DNA of 64,000 nucleotides. Origin: Deltaproteobacteria bacterium UBA2221 (GTDB taxonomy: Bacteria > Desulfobacterota > Syntrophorhabdia > Syntrophorhabdales > WCHB1-27). Position numbers and translations under genes: made by a program. Below the pieces are notes generated by a model. That model did not search any database, was not told the origin of the DNA, and saw only the letters and a program-made list of their open reading frames with translations. The stretch is from the NCBI GenBank assembly GCA_002328485.1, contig DCUF01000070.1, forward strand, positions 47,114 to 111,113, in the 5' to 3' direction. Below, in pieces: positions 1 to 8,800 of this stretch (its first letter is position 1; the number at the start of each line of letters is the position of its first letter).

Positions 1-2
1 CC

Positions 3-335
3 AATGAACCCTTCCTCAAGGCGGAGCACTTCCCATCTCGCTTGGTGCGATCTACACCTGCGTTGAGCGTACGCCCCCAAGCAGGGAGTTCCCTGTTGTT
101 GGAGGACGTGATCAGGCAGCACGTGGAGGCCGTGCTGCAGGAATGCAATGGAAACAGGAGCAGGGCTGCGCGGAAACTGGGCCTGAGCAGGAGGGCTTTG
201 CTTAGGAGAATTGAAAAATTTTCCCTGCCGCCGAGGAAGGGTACCGAAAGGGCACAGAGGAAAATAATACCTAGTCCGGAACCGCACACCAGTGAGGGTT
301 CGGTGGCGAGGATAGGGGTGAAGGGTGCTCGGTAG
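3..335 (+). CDS. C-terminal part of an NtrC/PilR-type sigma-54 regulator (partial)
   Basis: The frame is open to the left edge of the window, so only the last ~110 residues are present. Residues around LEDVIRQHVEAVLQ, then GNRSRAARKLGLSRRALLRR, form a Fis-type helix-turn-helix as found at the C-terminus of NtrC-family sigma-54 activators; the receiver and AAA+ domains would lie outside. A ~40 residue basic tail follows the helix-turn-helix. It sits directly upstream of a sigma-54-like promoter and the pilin gene, which fits PilR, the activator of pilA, but the diagnostic domains cannot be seen. A stand-alone Fis-like protein starting at the TTG at 42 is the alternative. Confidence 0.72.
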   Translation, partial: NEPFLKAEHFPSRLVRSTPALSVRPQAGSSLLLEDVIRQHVEAVLQECNGNRSRAARKLGLSRRALLRRIEKFSLPPRKGTERAQRKIIPSPEPHTSEGSVARIGVKGAR

Positions 336-419
336 ATTCGAAGCGTATAGGCGCTATTGCATTGAAGATAAAAGGCAAACAGCATTGAGGGACGGGCATA
401 CGAGGGGCGATGATGGTAA

Positions 420-435
420 TGGCATCATCTTTGCA
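420..435 (+). promoter_or_regulatory. sigma-54 (-24/-12) promoter for pilA
   Basis: TGGCATCATCTTTGCA matches the sigma-54 consensus TGGCAC-N5-TTGCA with one mismatch, and the GG and GC dinucleotides have the required 10-nt spacing. The predicted start is near 447, leaving a leader of about 138 nt before pilA. pilA is RpoN-dependent in many proteobacteria (established knowledge); the use of this site is inferred. Confidence 0.75.
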
Positions 436-584
436 TCTGTCTGTGCTTTGGATCGGAACAGAGGTCTTAAAAAATAGACCGAATAAAAAAAGGAGGTGAG
501 TGAAAAAAGTACTTTTAACCATGCAATAGGCGTGTTATAGTTGGTCTTATAATTAAAACAAATTTTTCTTTGGAGGTATGAGAC

Positions 585-1013
585 ATGATGAGGATCGACA
601 GAAATAGTAAAGGTTTTACCCTGATTGAGTTACTGATCGTCGTGGCAATTATCGGTATTCTGGCTGCTATCGCTATTCCGGCGTATAGCGGTTACACGAA
701 AAAGGCTAAGATAGCAGGGGTCGTTCATAGTTTGGGAGCCGTTAAGAACGCTATCGTCGCGGTCTATGTTGAATCGGATGCAGCACCGGCCGCCGCCGAT
801 GCCGGGGCGATTCAGACAACTTATGGTGTGGGCGTGGCGACAAATTATGCAACTTTTGCGGTTGCCGATGGTGGAGTTATTACTGCAACTTTGACGAACG
901 TTGACTGCACGGATGCTGCTGGCAACGGGACTATTACTCTTACTCCGACCTGGGCGAACAAGACATGGGCATGGGCCGGCAGTTGTGACGCAACTTACAT
1001 ACCGAAGAACTAA
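585..1013 (+). CDS. pilA: type IVa major prepilin
   Basis: Structural subunit of the type IV pilus. The 10-residue leader ends in Gly and is followed by [10 protein letters not shown], the class III signal/methylation motif with Glu at +5, then the hydrophobic spine helix. Mature length is about 132 residues. Two cysteines (108 and 134) near the end would close a C-terminal disulfide loop. The ATG at 585 has a GGAGG 8 nt upstream; the ATG at 588 is possible. It stands apart from the following coupled minor-pilin genes, has its own sigma-54 promoter, and is the first of six pilin-like genes, consistent with the major pilin. Confidence 0.93.
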   Translation: MMRIDRNSKGFTLIELLIVVAIIGILAAIAIPAYSGYTKKAKIAGVVHSLGAVKNAIVAVYVESDAAPAAADAGAIQTTYGVGVATNYATFAVADGGVITATLTNVDCTDAAGNGTITLTPTWANKTWAWAGSCDATYIPKN

Positions 1014-1033
1014 GATCGGTTCGGGGGGCTAAC

Positions 1034-1432
1034 ATGCCCCCTCACCTTTCCGGTATGCGTAACCAAGCTTTCACCCTCACCGAGCTTCTTATCGCTATGG
1101 CCATTGTGGCCATTCTTGCGCTTGTCGCATTGCCGGGGTATAGTAGGTACGTTGCTCGGTCCAGACAGCAGGATGCACGGTCACAGTTGATGGCTATCAG
1201 ACAGGCCCAGGAGATCTATAAATTACAGTACGGCAGCTACACGGCCAACACCGCCCTCCTCTCGGGCTGGCTCGGCACGGTCAACCGATATACCTTTTCT
1301 GTTACCGGAGCCGATGCAGCCGTCTTTACCGCTCGGGCTACAGGCAATATAGACGGCGATGCTACCAATGACGTGTGGCAGATCGATCAATCAGGGACCA
1401 TGACAAATACAACGGATGATGTGAACTCGTGA
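1034..1432 (+). CDS. type IV pilin-like protein (PilE/minor pilin class)
   Basis: Prepilin with FTLTELLIAMAIVAIL preceded by Ala instead of Gly at the cleavage position, an accepted but less common variant. After the spine helix comes a PilE-like region (QDARSQLMAIRQAQEIYKLQYGSYT) and a short C-terminal domain. The ATG at 1034 follows a G-rich stretch and gives a 12-residue leader; the ATG at 1055 would give 5 residues but has no ribosome binding site. The stop overlaps the GTG start of the prepilin peptidase. Probably a minor pilin, incorporated at the tip or with PilA. Confidence 0.82.
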   Translation: MPPHLSGMRNQAFTLTELLIAMAIVAILALVALPGYSRYVARSRQQDARSQLMAIRQAQEIYKLQYGSYTANTALLSGWLGTVNRYTFSVTGADAAVFTARATGNIDGDATNDVWQIDQSGTMTNTTDDVNS

Positions 1433-2208
1433 CAGGAGTCTTGCCTACCATACTTGTTTTCATATTCGGCGTTATCATCGGCAGCTTTCTGAACGTCTGC
1501 ATCTACCGACTTCCCCGGAACCTCTCCATTGTCCGGCCGCCGTCATCCTGCCCGTCCTGCGGAGAACCGATCCATGGCTACGACAACATCCCGATCCTGA
1601 GCTACCTGTTACTCAAAGGCCGTTGCCGGGACTGCGGCGGCGCTATCTCGATACGATACCTGGCCATCGAGTTCATGACGGGGGTATTCTTCGTCATGCT
1701 CTTGTGGCTCTTCGGTCTTTCCATCGAACTGGCGATCTACATGCTTTTCGTCTCCCTGCTCATCGTCATTTCCTTTATCGATCTCGAGTTTACCATCATC
1801 CCTGATATCTTGAGCGTTGGGGGACTCGTCGCGGGGCTGGCAATCAGTTTTTTCCGCCCTGATTTCGGGATAATCGATGCTATCCTGGGCGTGCTGCTTG
1901 GCGGGGGTGTGCTGTGGGCCATCGCCTTTTTTTATGAGCTTTTGCGAAAACGGGAAGGTATGGGGGGTGGTGATATAAAGCTCCTCGGCATGATCGGCGC
2001 CTTCTGTGGAATCCAAGGCGTCATATTCACCCTTATTGCCGGATCATTCATGGGTGCCCTCGTGGGCATCCCTTTAACCTTCAAGAAACAGGAGGGCATG
2101 ACCTACGCTCTTCCCTTCGGGCCCTTCCTGTCATTCGGTGCCTTTGTCTACATCATCGCTGGGGATCCGCTTGTTCGGGCACTAAACGGATTCCTTGGTG
2201 GCGGATAG
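1429..2208 (+). CDS. pilD: prepilin peptidase/N-methyltransferase
   Basis: Inner-membrane aspartic peptidase that cuts the leader of prepilins and methylates the new N-terminus. The N-terminal cytoplasmic domain has the four-cysteine zinc site (Cys41, 44, 66, 69). Catalytic aspartates are visible as Asp118 in SFIDLEFTIIPD and Asp182 in the GMGGGDIK (GxGD) motif. 259 residues with multiple membrane helices is the normal size. The GTG start overlaps the upstream stop (GTGA). Position within the pilin operon matches its substrates. Confidence 0.95.
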   Translation: MTGVLPTILVFIFGVIIGSFLNVCIYRLPRNLSIVRPPSSCPSCGEPIHGYDNIPILSYLLLKGRCRDCGGAISIRYLAIEFMTGVFFVMLLWLFGLSIELAIYMLFVSLLIVISFIDLEFTIIPDILSVGGLVAGLAISFFRPDFGIIDAILGVLLGGGVLWAIAFFYELLRKREGMGGGDIKLLGMIGAFCGIQGVIFTLIAGSFMGALVGIPLTFKKQEGMTYALPFGPFLSFGAFVYIIAGDPLVRALNGFLGGG

Positions 2209-2662
2209 AGGCCTCTCCCTTCTTGAACTTCTCGTTGTTCTGGTCATAATCGGCATAGCTGGGGCTATTGCCGCCCCCAATTATTCTCGTCTCATAGAAC
2301 GCTACAATCTCCGCAAGGCGTCCCGTCAACTGGTCACGGACCTGCAATGCGCAAAGATGAGGGCCGTTTCGGAAGGGATCAGTCATCGGGTCGGCTTCAG
2401 GAGCGGAAGTGCACCCCAATATGTCATAGAGCGGAAGAGCGACGGTGCCTGGACGATGGTCGATATCGAGAGAAATCTTGCTGACAAGGATAATCCTTAC
2501 TGCGCCGGCGGGATCAGCATGTCCACATCCGCCAATCCCCTGAGGGTGGTCTTTTCCCCTCTTGGAAGCGCGAGTCCCGCAGCATCCGTCACCTTTCGTA
2601 CCAAGAGCGACCAGACCAAAACGGTATACGTGATCCTCACGGGGAGGATAAGGATTGAATAA
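2195..2662 (+). CDS. GspH/FimT family pseudopilin
   Basis: Minor pilin of the FimT/GspH family. Short leader ending in Gly, then LSLLELLVVLVIIGIAGAIA with Glu at +5, followed by the family pattern LVTDLQCAKMRAVSEG and a beta-rich C-terminal domain ending in GRIRIE. The gene overlaps pilD by 14 nt; TTG at 2195 or GTG at 2198 could be the start, both giving leaders of five to six residues. FimT-type pilins assist pilus assembly and in some species bind DNA (family knowledge); no DNA-binding claim is made here. Confidence 0.85.
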   Translation: MVADRGLSLLELLVVLVIIGIAGAIAAPNYSRLIERYNLRKASRQLVTDLQCAKMRAVSEGISHRVGFRSGSAPQYVIERKSDGAWTMVDIERNLADKDNPYCAGGISMSTSANPLRVVFSPLGSASPAASVTFRTKSDQTKTVYVILTGRIRIE

Positions 2663-2993
2663 AAAAGGTTTTACGCTCTTTGAGATACTGGTCACTATTC
2701 TCATATTTTCCCTGGGTATCCTGGCTCTCGCTGGTACACAGGTCTTGAGCACAAAGGGGACTGCTTTCAACCAGCATGCAACAATGGCTGTGTTGATTGC
2801 CCAGAAGAAGGTGGAAGAGCTTAAGGAGACCGCTTTTGATTCCATAGTGGACGGCAGCGGCACAGAAAAGGGGATGCTTGTTTCCTGGTCCATTGCAGAC
2901 GAGGGCAGTCCTCCATACAGAACAAAGGATATTACCGTTACGGTTGAGTGGGGCTCAAAACGAATAAACCTCTATACCATCATTGCCGAATAG
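2655..2993 (+). CDS. pilV: PilV-like minor pilin
   Basis: Prepilin-type protein with leader MNKKG and FTLFEILVTILIFSLGILAL, followed by the PilV-typical MAVLIAQKKVEELK segment. 112 residues is short for PilV. The TTG start lies inside the 3' end of the preceding gene, and the 3' end overlaps the next gene by 46 nt, so expression is translationally coupled. Together with the PilW- and PilX-like genes that follow, it forms the tip-complex set expected to prime pilus assembly. Confidence 0.8.
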   Translation: MNKKGFTLFEILVTILIFSLGILALAGTQVLSTKGTAFNQHATMAVLIAQKKVEELKETAFDSIVDGSGTEKGMLVSWSIADEGSPPYRTKDITVTVEWGSKRINLYTIIAE

Positions 2994-3763
2994 AAAAAGC
3001 CCTGACCATTCTCGAAGTGCTCCTGGCTATCGTCCTGGGGTGTCTCGTGGGTATGGTGCTCTATCAGATGTATTACACCCAGGACCGCACGTACACCCTT
3101 CAGAGCGAGATCTCGGAGATGCAGCAGAATCTGCGGGTGGCGATTGAGAAGATCTCGAGAGACCTGACTATGGCAGGATTCGCACAGCCGCCGTGGACGA
3201 CCATCAATGGCGAAAGCGGGATTGATTTTGAAGGAATGAGGGTGACTGGAGGAACGGTACTCGACGTAGTGGGTACCTTTGACGGCGCCCAAGGGACAAT
3301 GGCGAAAAAGACAGTGGCGGGAGCGACGGCGCTCGAACTGTCGTCGGGAGATGGAGAGAATTTCCAGGGTAAGGGAAAGATTGACATCAACATTGGGGGC
3401 AGGGAGAACGCCAAAATCACCAACAAGAGTGGAAGCACCTTGACCATCGACACGGATCCCCATGCTGTTGGGCTGCAGGGACTGCACCATGAATACCCGG
3501 CAGGGACACCGGTGTACCTTGTGAAATGGAAAACCTATTGGGTCGATAATGCAAAACCCGCGGAGCCGGTTCTCAGGGTGGATGAGCATATAGGCTCGGG
3601 CGGTCAGCCCCTCGCCTTGTTTATTACAGGTATGGCAATAGCGCAGACGGGAAGGGTGGCCTCTATCACCATCTCCGGTAAGACGAGAAACCCCGACAGG
3701 ACGACGGGTCTTCGTACCTCCGGGCAACTAACCAACAGAATCGTCCTGAGGAATCTCCCGTGA
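2948..3763 (+). CDS. pilW: PilW-like minor pilin
   Basis: The hydrophobic segment LTILEVLLAIVLGCLVGMVLYQMYY with Glu at +5 follows Ala (not Gly), and the next helix (SEMQQNLRVAIEKISRDLTMAGF) is the hallmark of PilW-type pilins. The only start in frame before the leader is GTG at 2948, giving an 18-residue leader and a 46-nt overlap with pilV. The large C-terminal region is beta-rich and not conserved enough to describe further. Likely part of the pilus tip/priming complex with the adjacent PilV- and PilX-like proteins. Confidence 0.82.
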   Translation: MGLKTNKPLYHHCRIEKALTILEVLLAIVLGCLVGMVLYQMYYTQDRTYTLQSEISEMQQNLRVAIEKISRDLTMAGFAQPPWTTINGESGIDFEGMRVTGGTVLDVVGTFDGAQGTMAKKTVAGATALELSSGDGENFQGKGKIDINIGGRENAKITNKSGSTLTIDTDPHAVGLQGLHHEYPAGTPVYLVKWKTYWVDNAKPAEPVLRVDEHIGSGGQPLALFITGMAIAQTGRVASITISGKTRNPDRTTGLRTSGQLTNRIVLRNLP

Positions 3764-5001
3764 TCCCCCATCTTCTCCGCGGCAGTCATGGCACGATTCT
3801 TGTAATCGCTATGCTTCTTATGACGATTCTTGCCATCATCGGAATAGCAACCAACATGAATGTCATAACCGATACAGGTATTGCATCAAACTATCTTTCC
3901 TCCCTTCAGTCCTTCTACATGGCAGAGGCGGGGCTCGAAAGAGGGAAGGCTGAGTGCGCCCGGCGATTTATCACGGAGGGCTGGTCTGACTTCAGCCCCC
4001 TCTTGCGTGGAAACGACGGCACTGCAGGCACCGCCGATGACGGGATTCTGTCATTCGGATCAAGTGTCTCCCTTCATGGCGGACGGTATTCGGTTCGTGC
4101 GGTGAATGAGGCCTGGGACAGCGGTGGATCGGATACCGATACCAATACGACCCTTACCCTCATTTCCGAGGGATCCTATGGCAAATCAACATCTATCTTG
4201 AGGATGACAATAGCCGTCAATGTTATCCCCCCCTTGCCGGGATCGCTTAACCTCGTGGGCTCTTCCTCCGGGTACTTTGGGAACGACACGTTCATGATTG
4301 ACGGAAGGGACTATCTCCTTTCTGATGTGGGTGCACCCAGCGGGGGATCAGGTGCTCGGTCGGGATTATCGATTGCCGATGTTCCAAACCCAAGCCTGGC
4401 AAGGCAGCAGATCATCAATTCGCTCGCTGCCGACCAGATCGACAATATCGCCGGCGCGGAGCCGAGTCCCTCCATCGGTATACCAACAAATCTGGATAGA
4501 GGTCTCCTGAGGCAATCCGTCGATGCTCTCAGAAGGCTGGCAGATAGCCGGCTTCTCGAGCCTGGTAACGGCCTGACTACCTCCGGCCCCGACAATGTGG
4601 TGACCATCGGGCCTCACCAGTACAGTCTCGGTACGGAGTCTTCTCCTAAGGTTACCTATGTCTCAAAAACGGATGGGGGTCCCTTTTCAGTCAGCGGATC
4701 CGGTTTTGGGGTATTGATTATCGAGGGAGACAGCATCGCCTTCAAGCCGTCCCTGGACTTCGGTGGCGTCATAATCCTTGTAGGGCGGAACGTGGTCCTG
4801 GATGATTCGGGGAGTACAAAAGGGCTTCAGCTCAAAGGGGGGCTGGTTGTAGCCGAGCTCTCTGACAGTCCTGGCGGATACGACATCGTGATGACAGGGA
4901 GTTCCCGGCTCCTGTATAGCCAGGAGGCCATTGACCTGGCCAAAGGGCATGTTATGAGAAACAAGAAGGTTAGCGTGCTTTCCTGGCAGAGGTCCAATTG
5001 A
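3760..5001 (+). CDS. pilX: PilX-like pilus assembly protein
   Basis: N-terminal membrane helix (residues 11-30) without a normal prepilin Glu+5, followed by the PilX N-terminal signature SFYMAEAGLERGKAE (about 51-65). A long C-terminal region of about 340 residues is Gly/Ser-rich and predicted extracellular. The GTG start overlaps the stop of pilW by 4 nt and its own stop overlaps the next gene. In other species such large PilX/PilY-associated pilins cap the fibre; that role is inferred from family and neighbours. Confidence 0.78.
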   Translation: MIPHLLRGSHGTILVIAMLLMTILAIIGIATNMNVITDTGIASNYLSSLQSFYMAEAGLERGKAECARRFITEGWSDFSPLLRGNDGTAGTADDGILSFGSSVSLHGGRYSVRAVNEAWDSGGSDTDTNTTLTLISEGSYGKSTSILRMTIAVNVIPPLPGSLNLVGSSSGYFGNDTFMIDGRDYLLSDVGAPSGGSGARSGLSIADVPNPSLARQQIINSLAADQIDNIAGAEPSPSIGIPTNLDRGLLRQSVDALRRLADSRLLEPGNGLTTSGPDNVVTIGPHQYSLGTESSPKVTYVSKTDGGPFSVSGSGFGVLIIEGDSIAFKPSLDFGGVIILVGRNVVLDDSGSTKGLQLKGGLVVAELSDSPGGYDIVMTGSSRLLYSQEAIDLAKGHVMRNKKVSVLSWQRSN

Positions 5002-7034
5002 GGTTCTACAGGCTGCTCGGCTCCGCTGTCTTTTTATTCATACCCTTCTTAGGCGGCAATCACCTCACGCTCTTTCACCTCACCATTGATAGATTCTGGA
5101 TAGAAACGTCCTTTATTTTATTGGTACTGCTATCGATAGTTGTAGCTATTTATCAGAAAAGATGGCCAGGTATTAGTTTTAATAGATTTTTGATGTTTTT
5201 CTGTCCTTTCCTGGTTTTGACCGTTCTGAGTCTGACTTACACATGGTCCCGATTCAATACCCTTAATGAAATCAACGTATTGATATGGGCTATGGGGGTG
5301 TCTTTCCTTTTTCTGGTCACGCCTGACCGGAACCATCTTCTGGGAGGGCTCGTGGCCGGGGCTGCCCTTTCTGCGCTGTGTGCCGTGTGGCAGTTTTTGG
5401 TGCTCTTTCCATCCCTCCTCGAAGCATTCAGGGCCGGCGGCTATGCCGCGATGCTGAAGGATCAGCATGTGCCCTTTTCGTCTTTCCTTAATCAGAATAT
5501 GCTCGGGGGGTACTGTGCCTCTATCTTGCCTCTCGCCCTCCATTTTGCATTCCTAAGAAGAAAGAAGATTTACATGGCAGCGGCGTGCCTGATCTCCGTG
5601 GGACTCGTCCTTTCACTTTCCCGTCTCGCCGTGCTTGCCTGTATCCCTTCCTGTGCGGTCATTGGGGTTCTTGTTTTTAGGGAGCGCGGAGTCAAGGGCA
5701 TTTTGCAGATGGCGGTGTGCCTCGGAAGCGCGGTGCTGCTCGTCTTTCTGATGATCTATGGCCCATACAACAGAACAAACAGCAGTATTCAAAGCACGTT
5801 GAAAGGGAAGATCCAGCGTTCCTATAGAGAAGCATCGACCCTCAATTTCAGAACCGACATATGGGGAACCGGGTTGAAGGCCTTCAGAGAAAGTCCTCTT
5901 CTCGGCTATGGAGCCGGCAGTTTTGTCTATCCTTATCAAAAGCATTACGAGGGCAAACGGTACACCAAGGTTGCTCACGGAACACTTGTCAAGGTTCTGG
6001 TAGAACTTGGTGCTGCGGGTCTTCTTTGCTTCCTGTGGTTCTGTTTTGGAGCCTTACGCAATCTAAAGGACTGCCGGCAAGATCAAGGCATGGTAGCGGC
6101 TGGATTGTCCGCCCTGGCGGTGTTCCTCTTCGGGCTCTTTGATTTCTCTTTCGACACGCCGGCTCACGTCATCACCTTTTTCTGTCTTGCTTCGGCATGC
6201 TTTCTCACCAGATCTTCTGCAGACGCCCCCAGCCCCAACCTCACAGCCAAGCTCATCTCTCCGTTGCTGATCCTGCCGCTTCTGGCCTCCTTTGTCTATA
6301 CGTCGCGAGCTGACTCGTCTCGCAGGTTTGTCGAAGACGCTCGGGCACACCGGGAGACCGGATGCACAGAGGGAGCGCAACGATCTTTGGCTGAGGCGGT
6401 CGGGGCCATGCCTTGGAACAACGACGCTTCAACTTTCCTCATAAGTCTTCTTACTTCATCTTTTGTCGCAGAAAGAGATCCCCTCAGAAAAGAGGGGTTC
6501 AGGACTGATTTGATCGGCTATGTGAGGGGGGCCGAAAAGAGATCGGATAAAGATGCCGAGGTCTACTTCGTGATTGGCATAGCCAAGGAAGCACTTGGAG
6601 AGGGCGTTCGTTCGTGCGAGTACATGGATCGCGCTCTTCACTATCATCCATCTTCTGGGTGCTATGCCTTCTCTGCCTCCGCCTGCTATGGGAGACATGG
6701 TCGCATAGAGCAGGCGCAATCAATCATTAGATCCATGGAGGTCTACTACGATAACTATCGCACCTGGGGATACCCGGACGGCCTCATGGTCCACAGGCTA
6801 AAAGACCTCGAGGCTGAAATAGAGTTCGCGAAAGGTAACAAGGAGCAGGCGCTAAGCCTCATGAGACAGAATCTGGAAAGCGCGAATAACGATCAATTTG
6901 TGATTAATGACTGGCGGGCCAGACAATCCTTATCGAAAGGCGCTCTTGTTGACCATCTTGAGCAGCGCATACGGGTACTCGAGGCCAAAATCGGACAGGA
7001 TCGGCATAATGCGACGGCGACCATTACTCATTGA
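4998..7034 (+). CDS. O-antigen ligase-like membrane protein with TPR-like tail; candidate pilin glycosyltransferase
   Basis: About 10-12 membrane helices occupy residues 1-430, with the periplasmic-loop pattern YGAGSFVYPYQKHYEGK then KVAHGTLVKVLVELGAAG typical of the Wzy_C/WaaL/PglL superfamily. The remaining ~240 residues are soluble and helical with TPR-like character (for example VYFVIGIAKEALGEG). The TTG start overlaps the stop of pilX, so it belongs to the minor-pilin operon. Members of this superfamily in pilin operons transfer lipid-linked glycans to pilin; here that is inference, as no glycan genes are nearby. O-antigen ligase or polymerase is the alternative. Confidence 0.72.
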   Translation: MRFYRLLGSAVFLFIPFLGGNHLTLFHLTIDRFWIETSFILLVLLSIVVAIYQKRWPGISFNRFLMFFCPFLVLTVLSLTYTWSRFNTLNEINVLIWAMGVSFLFLVTPDRNHLLGGLVAGAALSALCAVWQFLVLFPSLLEAFRAGGYAAMLKDQHVPFSSFLNQNMLGGYCASILPLALHFAFLRRKKIYMAAACLISVGLVLSLSRLAVLACIPSCAVIGVLVFRERGVKGILQMAVCLGSAVLLVFLMIYGPYNRTNSSIQSTLKGKIQRSYREASTLNFRTDIWGTGLKAFRESPLLGYGAGSFVYPYQKHYEGKRYTKVAHGTLVKVLVELGAAGLLCFLWFCFGALRNLKDCRQDQGMVAAGLSALAVFLFGLFDFSFDTPAHVITFFCLASACFLTRSSADAPSPNLTAKLISPLLILPLLASFVYTSRADSSRRFVEDARAHRETGCTEGAQRSLAEAVGAMPWNNDASTFLISLLTSSFVAERDPLRKEGFRTDLIGYVRGAEKRSDKDAEVYFVIGIAKEALGEGVRSCEYMDRALHYHPSSGCYAFSASACYGRHGRIEQAQSIIRSMEVYYDNYRTWGYPDGLMVHRLKDLEAEIEFAKGNKEQALSLMRQNLESANNDQFVINDWRARQSLSKGALVDHLEQRIRVLEAKIGQDRHNATATITH

Positions 7035-7180
7035 TGTGGAAAAACACGGGATATTTGGTAAATCCAAGAGACGGATCCAAAAAATCTTATGAAATCTGGG
7101 ACGCAGCCGATAAGACTCTATGTGTTTGCAAGGAAACCAACAAAGTCGGTGGGTCAGCGACCAGTAATATCCTGAAGATC

Positions 7181-7196
7181 TGGTAGCGTCATTGCA
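7181..7196 (+). promoter_or_regulatory. sigma-54-like promoter for pilMNOPQ
   Basis: TGGTAGCGTCATTGCA keeps the invariant GG and GC with 10-nt spacing and a perfect TTGCA; two positions of the -24 box differ from consensus. The predicted start is near 7207, only about 8 nt before the pilM ATG, so the leader would be very short. Confidence 0.5.
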
Positions 7197-7214
7197 ACCG
7201 GAGATGAGGACTGC

Positions 7215-8270
7215 ATGCTAAGAACACTATCTGAAAAATTTCATTTAAGAGGGCCGTCCGAGCTTATTGGCGTTGACATAGGCACCACATCCATTAAGGT
7301 GTGCACCGTCAAGAAAGTGAAGAACGGGTTTAAGCTGGTAAAATTCGGACGGAAATTCTATACCGATGATCTCCTTCACGACGGCAATATTATAGACCAA
7401 CAGTTTGTGGCACAGGAGCTGAGCACTCTCCTCAAGGAGACGGGTATCTCTTCCCGTTCGGCAGCCGCCTCGCTCTCAAGCTATACGGTTATCACCAAAA
7501 GAATCACGATTCCTTACGTACCAAAAGAGGACCTGGATGACAGCGTGATGCTAGAGGTCGAGAATGTCATCCCCTTTCCCCTTCAGGATATCTACTACAA
7601 CTATTACGTGATGAATCCTGAGGACGAAAAAGGCGAGATGATGAATCTGCTCATCGTCGCGGCAAAAAGGGAGATCGTCGATGGGTACATCAATACGTTC
7701 AAATTGGCCGGGCTGAACCTGCTCATCCTTGATGTAGATATATTTGCCATTACCAATCTCGTTGAGATGTTGCATACCCCAAAGGAGTTTTCGGTTGTCA
7801 CCGCCGACGTGGGTGCATCCGTAACCAACATAGCCATAGTGAAAGGGCAGGGGATTGAGTTTACAAGGGAAATCCTGATCGGCGGCAAGCATTTAACGGC
7901 TGATATCGGAAGGGCGCTGAAGATCGAATACAACGACGCCGAAGAAAAGAAGTTGACTGGTGACAATGAGGCTCAGGAACTTTTTTCCGAATTCGTTGGT
8001 AACGTAGCATCTGAAATCAACAAGACGATCAATTTCTACGTGGCGACCAAACCAAAGGAGACGGTGGGAAAGATTTTCCTCACAGGTGGATCAGCCTTGA
8101 TCGGCCAATTAAAAGAGGAGATAGAAACGGAGACAGGGATCGAAGTCGAGTTTCTCAACCCGTTCCTCACGTTTAACGGGCAGGCGGATGACCTGACGTA
8201 TAGAGCGGACCAGTGTTTTGCGCCGGTCGCGCTCTATCTATCAACGAGAATAGGTGATCTGGAAACATGA
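7215..8270 (+). CDS. pilM: type IV pilus assembly ATPase-fold protein PilM
   Basis: Actin-like (FtsA-fold) cytoplasmic protein of the pilus alignment subcomplex. Phosphate-1 motif IGVDIGTTSIKVC lies at residues ~18-30, the second nucleotide motif at VVTADVGASVTNIAI (~193-207) and the adenosine motif at IFLTGGSALIG (~288). 351 residues is the family size. First gene of pilMNOPQ; it binds the N-terminal tail of PilN (family knowledge). The stop overlaps pilN by 4 nt. Confidence 0.95.
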   Translation: MLRTLSEKFHLRGPSELIGVDIGTTSIKVCTVKKVKNGFKLVKFGRKFYTDDLLHDGNIIDQQFVAQELSTLLKETGISSRSAAASLSSYTVITKRITIPYVPKEDLDDSVMLEVENVIPFPLQDIYYNYYVMNPEDEKGEMMNLLIVAAKREIVDGYINTFKLAGLNLLILDVDIFAITNLVEMLHTPKEFSVVTADVGASVTNIAIVKGQGIEFTREILIGGKHLTADIGRALKIEYNDAEEKKLTGDNEAQELFSEFVGNVASEINKTINFYVATKPKETVGKIFLTGGSALIGQLKEEIETETGIEVEFLNPFLTFNGQADDLTYRADQCFAPVALYLSTRIGDLET

Positions 8271-8800
8271 TTAAAATAAACCTCCTTCCTCGAAAGGTAC
8301 AGCGGGAGATAGCGACGCAGGATCTCTTCCTATTCTGCGTCATGTTGGTGATCATGCTGATGATCAGCGGTGGCATCTATGCAAAGAACTACTACGATAT
8401 ATCGAGCATGAAGCGTGACATACAGAACAAGCGAAAAGAGATAGAGAGCCTTCAGAGCATATACCGGGAATATCTATCCATAGAAAAGGGAAAGAAGGAG
8501 ATCACCAGAAGAATAAACATTATTGAAGGGATAAAGGAGGGAAGGGCGTTGCCGGCCAGACTCATGTACGATTTGCCCGGCCTTCTTAAAGACAGTGTAT
8601 GGCTGAAGCGTTTCAAAAAGGATGAGAACCGGTTCGAGTTGGAAGGCCGGTCTCTGGAATCGGAATCGATATCTGATTTTACGGAACGCCTGGCCAAGAT
8701 CTCATACATGAAAAACGTGGAGTTAAAGAGTGTTGAAGATACCACCGATGATGGTATAACCGTGAAGAAGTTCACGCTGAACGGTGAAATAGCGCCATGA
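8267..8800 (+). CDS. pilN: type IV pilus inner-membrane protein PilN
   Basis: Bitopic protein with the conserved cytoplasmic start MIKINLLPR that docks into PilM, one membrane helix (about residues 20-38), a coiled coil (KRDIQNKRKEIESLQSIYRE) and a periplasmic ferredoxin-like domain. It pairs with PilO and links PilM to PilP/PilQ. Overlaps of 4 nt at both ends show tight coupling with pilM and pilO. Confidence 0.93.
   Translation: MIKINLLPRKVQREIATQDLFLFCVMLVIMLMISGGIYAKNYYDISSMKRDIQNKRKEIESLQSIYREYLSIEKGKKEITRRINIIEGIKEGRALPARLMYDLPGLLKDSVWLKRFKKDENRFELEGRSLESESISDFTERLAKISYMKNVELKSVEDTTDDGITVKKFTLNGEIAP

Noticed and set aside
271..522. Minus-strand 83-codon frame upstream of pilA
   Set aside because: It runs antisense across the sigma-54 promoter, has no recognisable motif or ribosome binding site, and overlaps the regulator gene.
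500..529. 9-codon frame after AGGAGG in the pilA leader, as a gene
   Set aside because: Spacing of only 3 nt from AGGAGG to GTG is too short; kept only as an observation.
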